A stretch of DNA of 64,000 bases from Roseiarcus sp963787135 (lineage in GTDB: Bacteria; Pseudomonadota; Alphaproteobacteria; Rhizobiales; Beijerinckiaceae), in contig CAWBBW010000007.1 in the NCBI GenBank assembly GCA_963787135.1, positions 248,001 to 312,000 on the forward strand, in the 5' to 3' direction. Positions 46,174-55,970 of the stretch are shown here, piece by piece. Each line of letters opens with the position of its first letter. Position 1 is the stretch's first letter. Both the position numbers and the translations under genes were made by a program. The notes under the pieces are model-generated. The model was given only the letters and a program-made list of their open reading frames with translations, was not told where the DNA came from and made no database searches.

Positions 46174-47333
46174 TGGACGCCGCCGCCCTGCAGCGCCAAG
46201 GCTACAGCGTCGCCGCCTTGCGCGCGCTCGCGATGAAGCGGCTGCCGCGCATGGTGTTCGACATGGTCGACGGCGCCGCCGGCGACGAGATCACCATGCG
46301 GCGCAACGAAGCGGCGCTCGCTGCGATCGAACTCGCGCCCAGGCTGCTCGAAGGCGCGCCGAAGCGCGACCAATCGGTCGAGCTGTTTGGCTTGAGGCTT
46401 CCGTCGCCGGTCATCATCGGGCCGACCGGCCTCGCGGGCCTCCTGTGGCCGCACGCCGAACTGGCAGCGGCGCGAGCGGCGGCGCGGTTCGGAACGATCT
46501 ATTCGACCAGCCACGCCTCGACCGCGACCATCGAGGAGATCGGCGCGGCGACGCGGGGGGTGAAATGGATGCAGGTGTTCCTCTACAAGGATCGGGCCTT
46601 GACCGCCGAATTCGCGGCGCGAGCCGCGAGCGCCGGATATCAAGGCCTGATCCTCACCGTCGACAATCAGGTGACCGCCGGCCGCGACCGCGACGCGCGC
46701 AATGGGCTGAGCTTTCCCCTGCGGTGGGGTCCGCGGAGCCTCTTTGACTTCGTAAGCCATCCCGGCTGGCTCATGCGCATGTCCCGGACCCCGTCGCCGA
46801 CCTTCGTCAATTACGGCGCCCGGACGTCGATCGGCGCCTTCGGCCCGCTGATGGCGGAGCAACTCGATCCGGCGGTGAGTTGGAGCGACGTCGAATGGCT
46901 CCGCCGGCAATGGCGCGGCCCGCTGGTGATCAAGGGCCTGCTGCATCCCGACGACGCGCGCGAAGCGCTGAAGCGCGGCGCCGATGCGATCGTCGTCTCC
47001 AATCACGGCGGCCGCCAGCTCGACGGCGCAGTCGCCTCGATCACGGCGCTGCCGGGCGTCGTCGATGCAGTCGGCGGCGCAGCGCCGGTCATGATCGACG
47101 GCGGCTTCCGCCGCGGCGTCGACGTGGTGAAGGCGCTGGCGCTTGGCGCGCGCGCCGTGCTGATCGGCCGGCCCCATCTCTGGGGCGTCGCCTGCGCCGG
47201 CGAGGAGGGGGTGTTTTGGGTGCTCGAGCTCTTCCGCCGCGAGATCGACCGCGCGCTTGCGCTTGGGAGCTGGGACAGCCTCGCGAAACTCGACCGCAGC
47301 GTGATCTTTGACCCGAATGCCGGCGCGAGGTGA
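46173..47333 (+). CDS. FMN-dependent alpha-hydroxyacid oxidase/dehydrogenase
   Basis: A 386-residue member of the lactate/glycolate/mandelate oxidase family. FMN and active-site blocks are IIGPTGLAGLLWPHAELAAA, YSTSHASTATIEEIGAATRG, WMQVFLYKDRALTAEFAARA, GLILTVDNQVTAGRDRDARN, VIKGLLHPDDAREALKRGAD, AIVVSNHGGRQLDGAVASIT (catalytic SNHGGRQLD) and MIDGGFRRGVDVVKALALGA. With the lactonase and the RraA-like aldolase it forms a likely pathway: lactone to hydroxyacid to ketoacid to aldol cleavage. That order is inferred. Confidence 0.93.
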   Translation: MDAAALQRQGYSVAALRALAMKRLPRMVFDMVDGAAGDEITMRRNEAALAAIELAPRLLEGAPKRDQSVELFGLRLPSPVIIGPTGLAGLLWPHAELAAARAAARFGTIYSTSHASTATIEEIGAATRGVKWMQVFLYKDRALTAEFAARAASAGYQGLILTVDNQVTAGRDRDARNGLSFPLRWGPRSLFDFVSHPGWLMRMSRTPSPTFVNYGARTSIGAFGPLMAEQLDPAVSWSDVEWLRRQWRGPLVIKGLLHPDDAREALKRGADAIVVSNHGGRQLDGAVASITALPGVVDAVGGAAPVMIDGGFRRGVDVVKALALGARAVLIGRPHLWGVACAGEEGVFWVLELFRREIDRALALGSWDSLAKLDRSVIFDPNAGAR

Positions 47334-47466
47334 CCCCACCGGCCGCCTGCCGAAGAAGCCAGCTCCGCGATCCGCGCCGGGTATTGCCAACCCAGCCCTA
47401 AAGGCGATTTAACTTAACTTCCTCGAAATTAGAGGGGAGAGAGCCAGGTTTTGGGAGGACCTCCCG

Positions 47467-49131
47467 ATGATATTTCGGAACATTCTAACCTGCGCCTTGG
47501 CCCTGGCGGGCGCTTTGAGCGTCATTGTATCAGCTTTGGGGCAACAGGAAGCGGAACGGCAAGTGCAACGCGATGCGGCTATCGGCCAGACAGTGAGGGT
47601 TCGGGGCCATGTCAATTATTCGCACAACTGCAGCGACGTCGTCCCGACCGCCATAGCCGTCATTCAGGCGCCTCAGCACGGAACGCTTGCAATAAGAGAC
47701 GAAATTGTTCGTTCGACCGATGCGGAGCTCGGAGGCGGCTGCGTCGGCAGCAGCGGCATGGGAAAAGCCGTGTATTACTCCCGCGTCAATGAGGGCCCCG
47801 ATGCGTTCAACTACGACTCGACGTCTCTGAACGGGGTCGTACATGTGCACGTCGCCATAGGATCCGCCGGAATCTCCGGCCCTACGGTCGCCGACTCTCA
47901 GCCGACACTGCCGGCGCTGCCGACGCCGGCTCAGCTGCTTGGCGGCGAGCCGATGCGCATTGCGCTTGTGCGCGCGCAGGGGCCGGCGTGCGATCCGAAC
48001 TGCCCGACATGGATCGCCGCCGAGGGCAAGATCATGCCAGGGACCGCGGAAAAACTGCGCCTGGTGATCCAGTCGCTGGCTGGCCGGCGATTGCCAATCC
48101 TCGTCAATTCGCCAGGGGGCTTCGTCGCCGACGCCATGGCGATGGGCCGGCTCATCCGTCGCAGCGGCCTCAGCGTCGCGGTGGCGGACACCCGCCTCGC
48201 CGAATGCGTCCCCGCTGGCAAAAGCTGCGAGGACCAGCGCGCCGCGACTTCGCTCCCGGCGATATGCGCGTCCGCCTGCTCGCTTGTGCTGGCGGGCGGG
48301 GTACGACGCTACGTCAGCGACGCCAGCTTCGTTGGCGTCCATGAGCTGATGACGGTGCGGACCATCACGCATACCCTGCGTCGGTACGAGATCCTTTATC
48401 GCATTGTCGGGGGCCGGAAGCAGGAGGTTTCGCGGCAGCTCATCAGCGAGAAGAGCTCGACCAATTCGACGGTCTCCGAGGCAGGCGAGGACCTTGAACG
48501 CTCGGCCGCAGGCTATTTCGCGGAGATGGGGGTGGGAGAGCCCGTCGTGCATCTGACGTCGACGACCCCTTCCACGTCGATCCGCCGCCTCTCCGCGGAG
48601 GAGCTGCGCGACTCCCGTCTCGCCACCCACGTCCTCAACGGCGCGTTTCCCATCAACGCCGGCGCGGGCCTCAATGGACTGGCGGCGACCAGCATCGACG
48701 ACGGGGCGAACGGGGACTTTTTCGCCGAGGGCGCCGCGCCGCTGACGCTTGGCGACGGACGCGCAGTGGAGGTGAACATACAAATCAGGCGCCACCCCGC
48801 GGGCGGCAATGCCCGCCTCGATCTTGCCGTTCGCGACCCTGCCACGAAGGAAGCCATCGAAGCGGGAAAGAACGGGGCGCTCCTCATCGTCGGACCCGCA
48901 GGGCCGGCATTCGCAGCGCTGCCCCGCAAGGACCAACGGCTGCGGATGACAGTCCCCCTCTCGCTGCTCTGCGGGCTGCGCGGCGCACGAACGGCGACGC
49001 TGACCTTATTCGACGATGAGGCCGGCACGGATGGCGCCTGGGCGCCGGTCCCGTTCGACATCGATGCGCTCGTCGGCGCGAAACCGCTGCTCGACGAAGC
49101 CTGTCCGCCAGGCCGCTCGACCCAGCGATGA
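47467..49131 (+). CDS. Periplasmic protein with ClpP/crotonase-like domain
   Basis: A 554-residue protein with a signal peptide (TCALALAGALSVIVSALG). Residues 160-340 resemble COG3904-type ClpP-fold proteins: LPILVNSPGGFVADAMAMGR, SGLSVAVADTRLAECV, LPAICASACSLVLAGGVRRY (candidate nucleophile Ser between Ala and Cys) and SFVGVHELMTV. The flanking N- and C-terminal parts are unassigned. Several cysteine pairs suit the periplasm. The GGGAGG ribosome site precedes the ATG. Whether it is a protease is not known. Confidence 0.75.
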   Translation: MIFRNILTCALALAGALSVIVSALGQQEAERQVQRDAAIGQTVRVRGHVNYSHNCSDVVPTAIAVIQAPQHGTLAIRDEIVRSTDAELGGGCVGSSGMGKAVYYSRVNEGPDAFNYDSTSLNGVVHVHVAIGSAGISGPTVADSQPTLPALPTPAQLLGGEPMRIALVRAQGPACDPNCPTWIAAEGKIMPGTAEKLRLVIQSLAGRRLPILVNSPGGFVADAMAMGRLIRRSGLSVAVADTRLAECVPAGKSCEDQRAATSLPAICASACSLVLAGGVRRYVSDASFVGVHELMTVRTITHTLRRYEILYRIVGGRKQEVSRQLISEKSSTNSTVSEAGEDLERSAAGYFAEMGVGEPVVHLTSTTPSTSIRRLSAEELRDSRLATHVLNGAFPINAGAGLNGLAATSIDDGANGDFFAEGAAPLTLGDGRAVEVNIQIRRHPAGGNARLDLAVRDPATKEAIEAGKNGALLIVGPAGPAFAALPRKDQRLRMTVPLSLLCGLRGARTATLTLFDDEAGTDGAWAPVPFDIDALVGAKPLLDEACPPGRSTQR

Positions 49132-49182
49132 CGACGGCCAAACTTAGTCGCCGCGCCGTCGGCCCTTGGGGCCAGCGTCGAA

Positions 49183-52100
49183 TTACGGTTGGGGCTCCAG
49201 GACGATCAGCAGGTCTTTGGCGTCGACAGGCTGGCCAGGCGAAACCAGAACCTCGCTGATCTTGCCGTCGCGGGGTGCGGAGAGCGATGTCTCCATCTTC
49301 ATCGCCTCGAGCGTCAGCAGGAGATCGCCTGCCTTCACCTGCAGCCCCGGCTTCACGGCGATCGTCGCCACGGCGCCCGGCATCGGCGCGGCGATATGCT
49401 GCTCGTTGCCGTCCTCCGCCTTGCGGCGCGCCGGCAGTGACGCCGTCGCTGAACGATTGGGCACCTTGACGATCCGGGGTTGGCCGTTGAGTTCGAAGAA
49501 TATGCGGACCTGCCCCTCCTCGTCGGTTTCGCCGATCGCCTGAAGCCTGACGTCAAGCGCTTTGCCCTTTTCGATCCCCAGGTTCACCTCGTCGCCGACC
49601 TGCATTCCATAGAAGTAGACCGGCGTCGGCAGCACCGAAACCGGTCCATATTTGCGCGCGGCGTGAGCGAAGTCGGCAAAGACTTTCGGATACATCTGGT
49701 AGGAGGCGAGCTCCTGATCGCTGACGCGCCTCTCCAGCCGCTTCTCGATCTCGGATCGTTGCGCGGCGAAATCGGCGTCCGCCAACAGCGACCCGGGACG
49801 CGCCGTCGTCGGCGCCTCGCCCTTGAGAGCCTTCGCCTGCAATTCGACCGGCCAGCCTCCCGGCGGCTGACCAAGGTCGCCGCGCAGCATTTCGACGACG
49901 GAGGTAGGGAATGCGATATCGCGCTTTGGATCGAGAACGTCGGCCGGTCCCAACCCTTGCGACACCATCATCAGCGCCATGTCGCCGACGACTTTGGAGG
50001 AAGGCGTGACCTTGACGATGTCGCCGAACATGTCGTTGACCTCGCGGTAGGCCTTGGCGACTTCATGCCAGCGCGCTTCGAGTCCTAAAGATCGCGCCTG
50101 CTCCTTGAGATTGGTGAACTGGCCGCCCGGCATCTCGTGCAGGTAGACCTCCGAGGCGCCGGATTTCATGTTGGTTTCGAAGGCGGCGTACTGGCCGCGC
50201 GCCGCCTCCCAATAAAAGCTGATGCGGCGGATCGCCTCGGGATCGAGCCCCGTATCGCGGTCGGTGTGACGCAAGGCTTCGACCAGCGAGCCGAGGCAAG
50301 GCTGCGAGGTCGCGCCGGACATCGCGTCCATCGCCGCGTCGATCGCATCCACGCCCGCTTCGACCGCGGCCAGCACCGTCGCGCCCGAAATCCCCGAGGT
50401 GTCGTGCGTATGGAGATGGATCGGCAGCCCGACCTCCTCTCTCAGCGCCTTGACCAGAACCCTCGCCGCGGCGGGCTTCAGGAGGCCGGCCATGTCCTTG
50501 AGGCCGAGGATGTGGCAACCCGCCCGCTCCAGGTCTTTGGCGAGGTCGACATAGTAGCGGAGCGAATATTTCGTCCGGTCTGGATCGAGAATATCTCCGG
50601 TGTAGCAGATCGCGCCTTCGGCGAGCTTGCCGGATTCGCAGACGTGCGTCGATCGCGACGCGCATGTTTTCGACCCAGTTGAGGCAGTCGAAAATGCGGA
50701 ACACGTCCATGCCGGCGCTCGCCGCCTCACGAACGAAATAACGAACCACATTGTCGGGATAGTTGGTGTAGCCGACGCCATTGGCGCCGCGCAGCAACAT
50801 CTGGGTCAGGATGTTGGGAACCTTCTCCCGCAGCAGCGCGAGCCGCTCCCACGGGTCTTCGGTGAGAAACCTCATCGACACGTCGAATGTCGCGCCGCCC
50901 CAGCATTCCAGCGACAATAGCTGCGGCAGCGCCCGAGGCATATGCGCCGGCGATCGCGACGAGATCATGGGTGCGCATGCGCGTCGCGAGCAGGGATTGA
51001 TGGGCGTCGCGCATCGTCGTATCGGTGACGAGGACGCGCTTCTCGTTGCGAATCCAGGCGGCGAATTTCGCCGCGCCCAATCGATCGAGACGTTGCTTCG
51101 TGCCTTCATGCGGCTGAGGCGGAAGCGCGAAGACCGGCGCCTCGGGCTTGCGGGCGTCGGCCATGGGTTTCGCGCGGCCTTTGACTTCGGGGTGACCGTT
51201 GACGGTGACGTCGGCGATGTAGGTCAGGAGTTTGGTCGCGCGGTCGCGCCGTTTCTTGACTGCGAACAGTTCCGGCGTCTCGTCGATGAACCGGGTGGTG
51301 TACTCGTTCTTGCGAAACTTCGGGTGATTGAGCACGGCTTCGAGGAAGGCGAGGTTGGTGGCGACCCCCCGGATTCTGTACTCGCGGAGCGCACGATCCA
51401 TCCGTGCGACGACCTCCTCGGGCGACGGCGCCCAGGCGGTGACTTTCTCCAATAGCGCGTCATAGTAACGCGTGACGACCGCCCCGGAGTAGGCCGTGCC
51501 TCCGTCGACCCGGATGCCGAAGCCGAAGGCGCCGCGATAGGCGGTGATGCGGCCGTAGTCGGGAATGAAATTGTTGTCGGGATTTTCGGTGGTGATGCGG
51601 CACTGAAGCGCGTGGCCGTTGAGTTCGATCTCGTCCTGCGGCGGAATTCCGGTCTCGTCGATATGGCCGAGGCGGCCGCCTTCGAGGATCTTGATTTGCG
51701 CCTTGACGATGTCGAGGCCCGTGACCTGTTCGGTCACGGTATGCTCCACCTGGATGCGCGGATTGACCTCGATGAAATAGAAGGCGCCCGTGTCGGCGTC
51801 CATGAGAAACTCGACCGTGCCCGCGCCCCGGTACTGGGTCGCCTTGCCGATCGCGAGAGCGGCGTTGCAAAGGGCCTCGCGGACCGCCGGGTCGAGATAC
51901 GGCGCCGGCGCGCGCTCGATCACTTTCTGATTGCGCCGCTGAATCGTGCAGTCGCGTTCGAAGAGATGGACCAGGCCGCCGTGGGTGTCGCCCAGCAGCT
52001 GCACTTCGATGTGGCGGGCGCGCCGGACGAGCTTTTCCAGATAGACTTCATCCTTGCCGAAGGCCGCCTTGGCTTCGCGTTTGCCGGCCTGAACGGCGTC

Positions 52101-52682
52101 GAGCAGCTTGTCCTCGCTTTCGATCGGCCGCATGCCCCGGCCGCCGCCGCCCCAGGACGCCTTGAGCATGACCGGATAGCCGACTGCCGCCGCCAGCCGT
52201 TTCACTTCATCCGGGTCGTCGGGAAGCGGTTCGGTCGCGGGCATGACTGGCACGCCAACGGAGACCGCGAGATTGCGCGCGGCGACCTTGTTGCCGAGCG
52301 TGCGCATGGTCTCAGGTCTGGGCCCGATGAAGAGGATGCCATGGTCGGCGCAGGCTTCCGAGAATTCCGGGCTCTCAGACAAAAAGCCGTAACCAGGATG
52401 GATCGCGTCGACCTTTGCGGCAATCGCGACCCGGATCACCTCTTCGATCGAGAGATAGGCCTCGAGCGGTCCAAGATGCAGTTCGCCCGAAGCGCCCCGC
52501 CCGACAAGATAGGCCTCGTCCGACTTGAAGCGGTGGAGCGAGAGCTTGTCCTCTTCGGCATAGATCGCCACCGTCTGAATTCCGAGTTCGGCCGCTGCGC
52601 GAAACACGCGGATCGCGATCTCGCTGCGGTTGGCGACGAGAAGCCGCTCAATGCGGCGCGCGGCCGCTGGATGTGCATTCAT
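49183..52682 (-). CDS. pyc: Pyruvate carboxylase, two apparent frameshifts
   Basis: A biotin enzyme making oxaloacetate from pyruvate and bicarbonate. Domains in order: biotin carboxylase (LLVANRSEIAIRVFRAAAEL, MLKASWGGGGRGMRPIESED, FIEVNPRIQVEHTVTEQVTG), carboxyltransferase (VTDTTMRDAHQSLLATRMRT, LECWGGATFDVSMRFL, ICYTGDILDPDRTKYSLRYY, LHTHDTSGISGATVLAAVEA) and C-terminal biotinyl domain with the acceptor lysine in LEAMKMETSLSAPRDG. Extra single bases near 50938 and 50645 shift the frame inside the carboxyltransferase domain. With both removed the protein is about 1165 residues, the usual size. As a central anaplerotic enzyme it may be intact, with sequence errors. Confidence 0.92.
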
Positions 52683-53329
52683 CTCGCAAGCTCGACTTTC
52701 CGTGAGGCCGCGGGGCGGCCGCGGACTTCATCCGAATGGAAGCCGAACCGCGGCGTCGCCCGCGGGCGTTCCCAGACGAGGAAACCTGCCTCTTTTCATC
52801 GCCTGATCGCGGCTCTTCGAACCGAAGCAATGAGCGCGCCAGTTCGGAACCGGGCGCGGGCGCTCGGATCGTCGGGGGTGCGAGGGCAGTCTTTTCAGGA
52901 CTCCGTGCTGGGGCATGAGCAAATTACGACCCGCTCTGCCTAATTCATTGGCATATCTGGAGCGCATATCGGAATGGCCGGCTAAAATTCCGGAGGGCAA
53001 CCGAGAGAAACCGGCCGTGCAATTAAAACCCACCCGCATGGTGCTGATCGCCGGCGCAGAGGCGCTAGCCGGCTCAGCGCGCGCAGGCGGGTTCGGGGGC
53101 GCCATCGGAATAGAGCGAATCATCACGTTTTACTTCGCGATGTCCGCCGATCGCGACTGGCTCGTTGAAATCCTGATGGAAATCTCGACACGGATATCAC
53201 ACTTGCTCTGTCGTCCAGCTACGAGATACTGGCCTAGCAGCCGTTAACAAGGGTAAAGCCAACTGATACCAAGTAATTACGACTGCCGCAAAGTAAATGC
53301 TGACATGGCCTTTACTGTGTAAGCTTTGG
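52683..53329. other. Long intergenic stretch without a supported gene
   Basis: About 650 bp upstream of pyc. A 110-codon frame exists (52915-53247) but shows no family features. Base composition becomes A/T-richer from about 53230, leading into the promoter of the Cys-rich gene. Confidence 0.45.
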
Positions 53330-53344
53330 ATTAAAAAAAGACTC

Positions 53345-53373
53345 TTGACTTACCGAGAGTTTTGGAGTAATCG
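53345..53373 (+). promoter_or_regulatory. Promoter of the Cys-rich precursor gene, copy 1
   Basis: TTGACT at 53345-53350, a 17-bp spacer, then TAATCG. The block TTGACTTACCGAGAGTT is kept almost exactly in the second copy at 54859. Between promoter and start is a 200-nt leader with two hairpins that also recur in copy 2: CAGCGCA/TGCGCTG (53509-53534) and CGCCGT/ACGGCG (53541-53556), the latter just before the AGGGGAGG ribosome site. Confidence 0.55.
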
Positions 53374-53577
53374 ATAAGAGGCTGGAGCGGCGTTCGGCAG
53401 CGGGACGCGTATCATTTGTTTTTGATTTTTTTCGGGCGCGGCCGGTGCGGCAGCGTCCTGGTGAACAAAGTAATTCCTACTGAAAACGCCCCCAGCTTAA
53501 AGCAACGTCAGCGCAGCTTTGATTGAATGCGCTGCCTGAACGCCGTCATCACGGCGGAATTTTAGGGGAGGTAGGCC

Positions 53578-54675
53578 ATGGCACGTGCGCCAAACACGCC
53601 GGATAACGGCGAAAATTTCGTTCACCACATCGTCGCCGATCCAAAAAACGTTCCCGACGTGATGATGCTTTATGGCTATCCCGGCGCTTCGTCCGAGGAA
53701 GGTCATGAACGCCTCTATTTATCTGCTGATCTGAGCCGATATGTGGAGGTGCCGAGGACCGCCATCCTGCATCGCGAACACGCGAGCAAGGAACAGGACC
53801 CGCACGGCGGCGTCACCCTCTGGGTGAAGAAGGACGCGGCGCTCATCAACAAGATGGCGCCGGCGCAGCAGGCAGCCCAGCAAGCGCTCGCCTATTATTT
53901 CGCCGGAGCCCTTCAGGGTGGCGCGGCCGGCGCGCAGGCAATGGGCCCTGGCGGACCCCCGCAAACCATCGTCGAGGCCGCCTGTCCCGCCTCAATAGCA
54001 TGTACCGCGGAGTGTACGCATGTGGGGCCATGCCTCACCCATATCGTGACTTGCGCCGCAACCTGCCACGCGACGTGCGCCGCGACCTGCGCGGCAACGT
54101 GCCACGTGACCTGCCATGCCACTTGCGTCCCGCACGCGTGCACGCTGGCGACTTGCGGTGTGACCTGCATCGCAACCTGCCATGTGACCTGCGCGGCGAC
54201 CTGCGTCGCAACGTGTCACGCGACGTGCGCGGCAACTTGCGTGGCGACATGTCACGCGACGTGCCACGCCACATGCATCCCTGTGTGCACGCACGCAACG
54301 CCCTGCGTGCGGCCGACGTTGAACCAGCCGGATTGTCCATTCCCGTCGGAAATCTGCACTCACGTCGCGCCGTGCACGCAGTTGCCGAACTGCCGGCTTC
54401 CGGAGGCAGCTCCCGCGGGCATGGGCGCGGCGGGGCAAGTCGGTTGCGCGAATTTCACCAGGGCCGCAAGCGTTCAGATCGCTTGTTCGGCCGCCTGCCC
54501 GACGCGTTACTACACCTGCTATGATTGCGGGCAGACGCGTCTGCCGATCGCTTGCTCGGAGGTTTGCCCGAGTTGCTTCAACACCTGCAATTACGAGTGC
54601 ATCACGCATGCCGGCGGCCCGTGCATCGTGTCGGTAGTTGTCTGCCCGGGGCAGAGCCCCGCGTGCCCGTATTAG
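53578..54675 (+). CDS. Giant Thr/Cys-repeat protein, likely lanthipeptide-like (RiPP) precursor
   Basis: 365 residues. Residues 1-130 contain no cysteine and look like a folded leader: FVHHIVADPKNVPDVMMLYG, YPGASSEEGHERLYLSADLS, RYVEVPRTAILHREHASKEQ, GGVTLWVKKDAALINK, then an Ala/Gln-rich helix and a Gly-rich linker. Residues 136-363 hold 42 cysteines. Between 156 and 233 there are 18 tetrads of the form x-[AV]-T-C (x = A, H, V, I, G, L), spaced four residues apart in runs of 7 and 11. The C-terminal 75 residues are Cys-rich without the repeat (ACSAACPTRYYTCYDCGQTR). No signal peptide. A kinase-like, a HopA1 and a LanC-like gene follow downstream. Thr and Cys are the two residues needed for methyllanthionine. 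Precursor status is inferred from this context. Confidence 0.8.
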   Translation: MARAPNTPDNGENFVHHIVADPKNVPDVMMLYGYPGASSEEGHERLYLSADLSRYVEVPRTAILHREHASKEQDPHGGVTLWVKKDAALINKMAPAQQAAQQALAYYFAGALQGGAAGAQAMGPGGPPQTIVEAACPASIACTAECTHVGPCLTHIVTCAATCHATCAATCAATCHVTCHATCVPHACTLATCGVTCIATCHVTCAATCVATCHATCAATCVATCHATCHATCIPVCTHATPCVRPTLNQPDCPFPSEICTHVAPCTQLPNCRLPEAAPAGMGAAGQVGCANFTRAASVQIACSAACPTRYYTCYDCGQTRLPIACSEVCPSCFNTCNYECITHAGGPCIVSVVVCPGQSPACPY

Positions 54676-54687
54676 ACTCTCGGCGGA

Positions 54688-54712
54688 TCGCGGCGCCCTC
54701 AAGGCGCCGCGA
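54688..54712 (+). terminator. Strong GC hairpin after precursor gene copy 1
   Basis: A perfect 10-bp stem (TCGCGGCGCC/GGCGCCGCGA) with a five-base loop lies 12 bp after the precursor stop. No T-run follows, so it may attenuate transcription or protect the precursor mRNA's 3' end. A similar hairpin follows copy 2. Confidence 0.65.
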
Positions 54713-54858
54713 CCTCGTCGAGCGGCGCGGCGGAAAAGGATACTGCGGCCGCCTGAGTAACCAGAAGTAAGACAAGGCTGCGGGCAAGCAACTGTCGTCA
54801 GCCTAGAGTATATAATGTAAGACCTGTTACCACGTAACTCCAGGTTCAAAAAACACTA

Positions 54859-54887
54859 TTGACTTACCGAGAGTTATGGAGTATCGC
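54859..54887 (+). promoter_or_regulatory. Promoter of the Cys-rich precursor gene, copy 2
   Basis: TTGACT at 54859-54864, 17-bp spacer, TATCGC at 54882-54887. The region 54846-55085 is a diverged duplicate of 53330-53577, including both leader hairpins. The second hairpin has changed sequence but still pairs (CCGTC/GACGG at 55051-55065). Confidence 0.55.
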
Positions 54888-55085
54888 CTCAATATGGATA
54901 TTCCGTCACGGCAGGACACGTAGCGATTATTTTTGGTTTTTGCTTCTGATCGGGCGGCGTCCGGGTCAGCAATTTTATTCCTACTGAGAACGGCTCCCGA
55001 TCCAAAGAGCAATGTCAGCGCAGCTTTGATTGAATGCGCTGCGCAAACGCCCGTCTTCGCGACGGAATTTCAGGGGAGGTAGGCC

Positions 55086-55953
55086 ATGGCTCGTGCGCCA
55101 AACGCAGCAGAAAACGGCGGCGAAAATTTCGTTCACCATATCGTCGCCGATCCGAAAAACGTGATGGTTAGGTATGGGTCTGAGGAGGATGAGCGTTATT
55201 GGTGTGACTAGCCGGTAGTGGAGGTGCCAGGAGGATTGATCGGGAGCACGCGAGCAAGGAACAGGATCCGCACGGGGGTATGTGGGTGAGAAGGACGCGG
55301 CGCTATCACAGGTGCGCGGCGCAGCAAGCGGCGCAGCGCTCGCCTACTATTCGCGGAGCGCAAGGCGGGCCGGGCAGCGCGGCGATGCTGGGGGACAACT
55401 ACTCCGGCCGCTGCTCGCGCGCCGGAGGCACGAACCAGTGGCGTGGGGACGCGGCGATGGAAGGAGATGCCATGCGACCTGCGTGCCCTGCGTGAGGACG
55501 GAACTCTGCACCGAGGTCTTGCCGCAGTGCACGCATTTGGGGCACTGCCCGCTGCCTCAAGGGGCGCAGGCCGGGATGGGGGCGGACGCGCAATACGGCT
55601 GCGGATATGGCACGATACACGGAAGCGCTCAGGTTATTGCATGCTCGGTCGCCTGTCCGTCGGTCCACACCTGCAATGTCGTCGTGTGCTGGCAAACGCG
55701 TCTGGCGATCGCTTGCTCCGAGCTCTGCCCGACGCACCTGACCTGCAATTACGACTGTTACATAACGCGCAATCCGGCCGTCTGCCCCATCGCGTCGGCG
55801 ATAGGGTGCCCGCCGCAGAGCCTCGGATGCCCGCAGCAGAGTCTCGGTTGCGGTGGACAGGGCCCTGCTCCGTTCGCGGGAGCGGGTTCGTTTTTCGGGA
55901 ACCACTCATGTCCCGGAGTTTGCCGTCCTATGACGGTGGAGTGTTTGCAGTAG
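55086..55953 (+). pseudogene. Second, decaying copy of the Cys-rich precursor gene
   Basis: It starts MARAPNAAENGGENFVHHIV then ADPKNV, as in copy 1, but then loses segments and stops at 55211. The remaining leader is recognisable only at the DNA level (for example GCACGCGAGCAAGGAACAGG) with many small deletions. A continuous frame from 55282 covers a shortened core: RCHATCVPC, VIACSVACPSVHTCNVVVCW, QTRLAIACSELCPTHLTCNY and a Cys-Pro-rich tail. The tetrad repeat is almost gone (one CHATC). The promoter and 5' leader are still present, so it may be recently inactivated. Confidence 0.75.
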
Positions 55954-55970
55954 ACGAACGACCCGCCCAA

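Noticed and set aside
52915..53247. 110-codon frame upstream of the Cys-rich gene
   Set aside because: No ribosome site and no recognisable domain. The opposite strand has an equally long meaningless frame.
54043..54276. Possible CRISPR or VNTR array
   Set aside because: The 12-bp units lie inside a long open frame, vary mainly at synonymous or conservative positions and have no spacers.
53992..54849. Arg/Cys-rich antisense frames opposite the Thr/Cys-repeat gene
   Set aside because: They are shadows of the 12-bp repeat. No ribosome site or promoter supports them, while the plus-strand gene has both.
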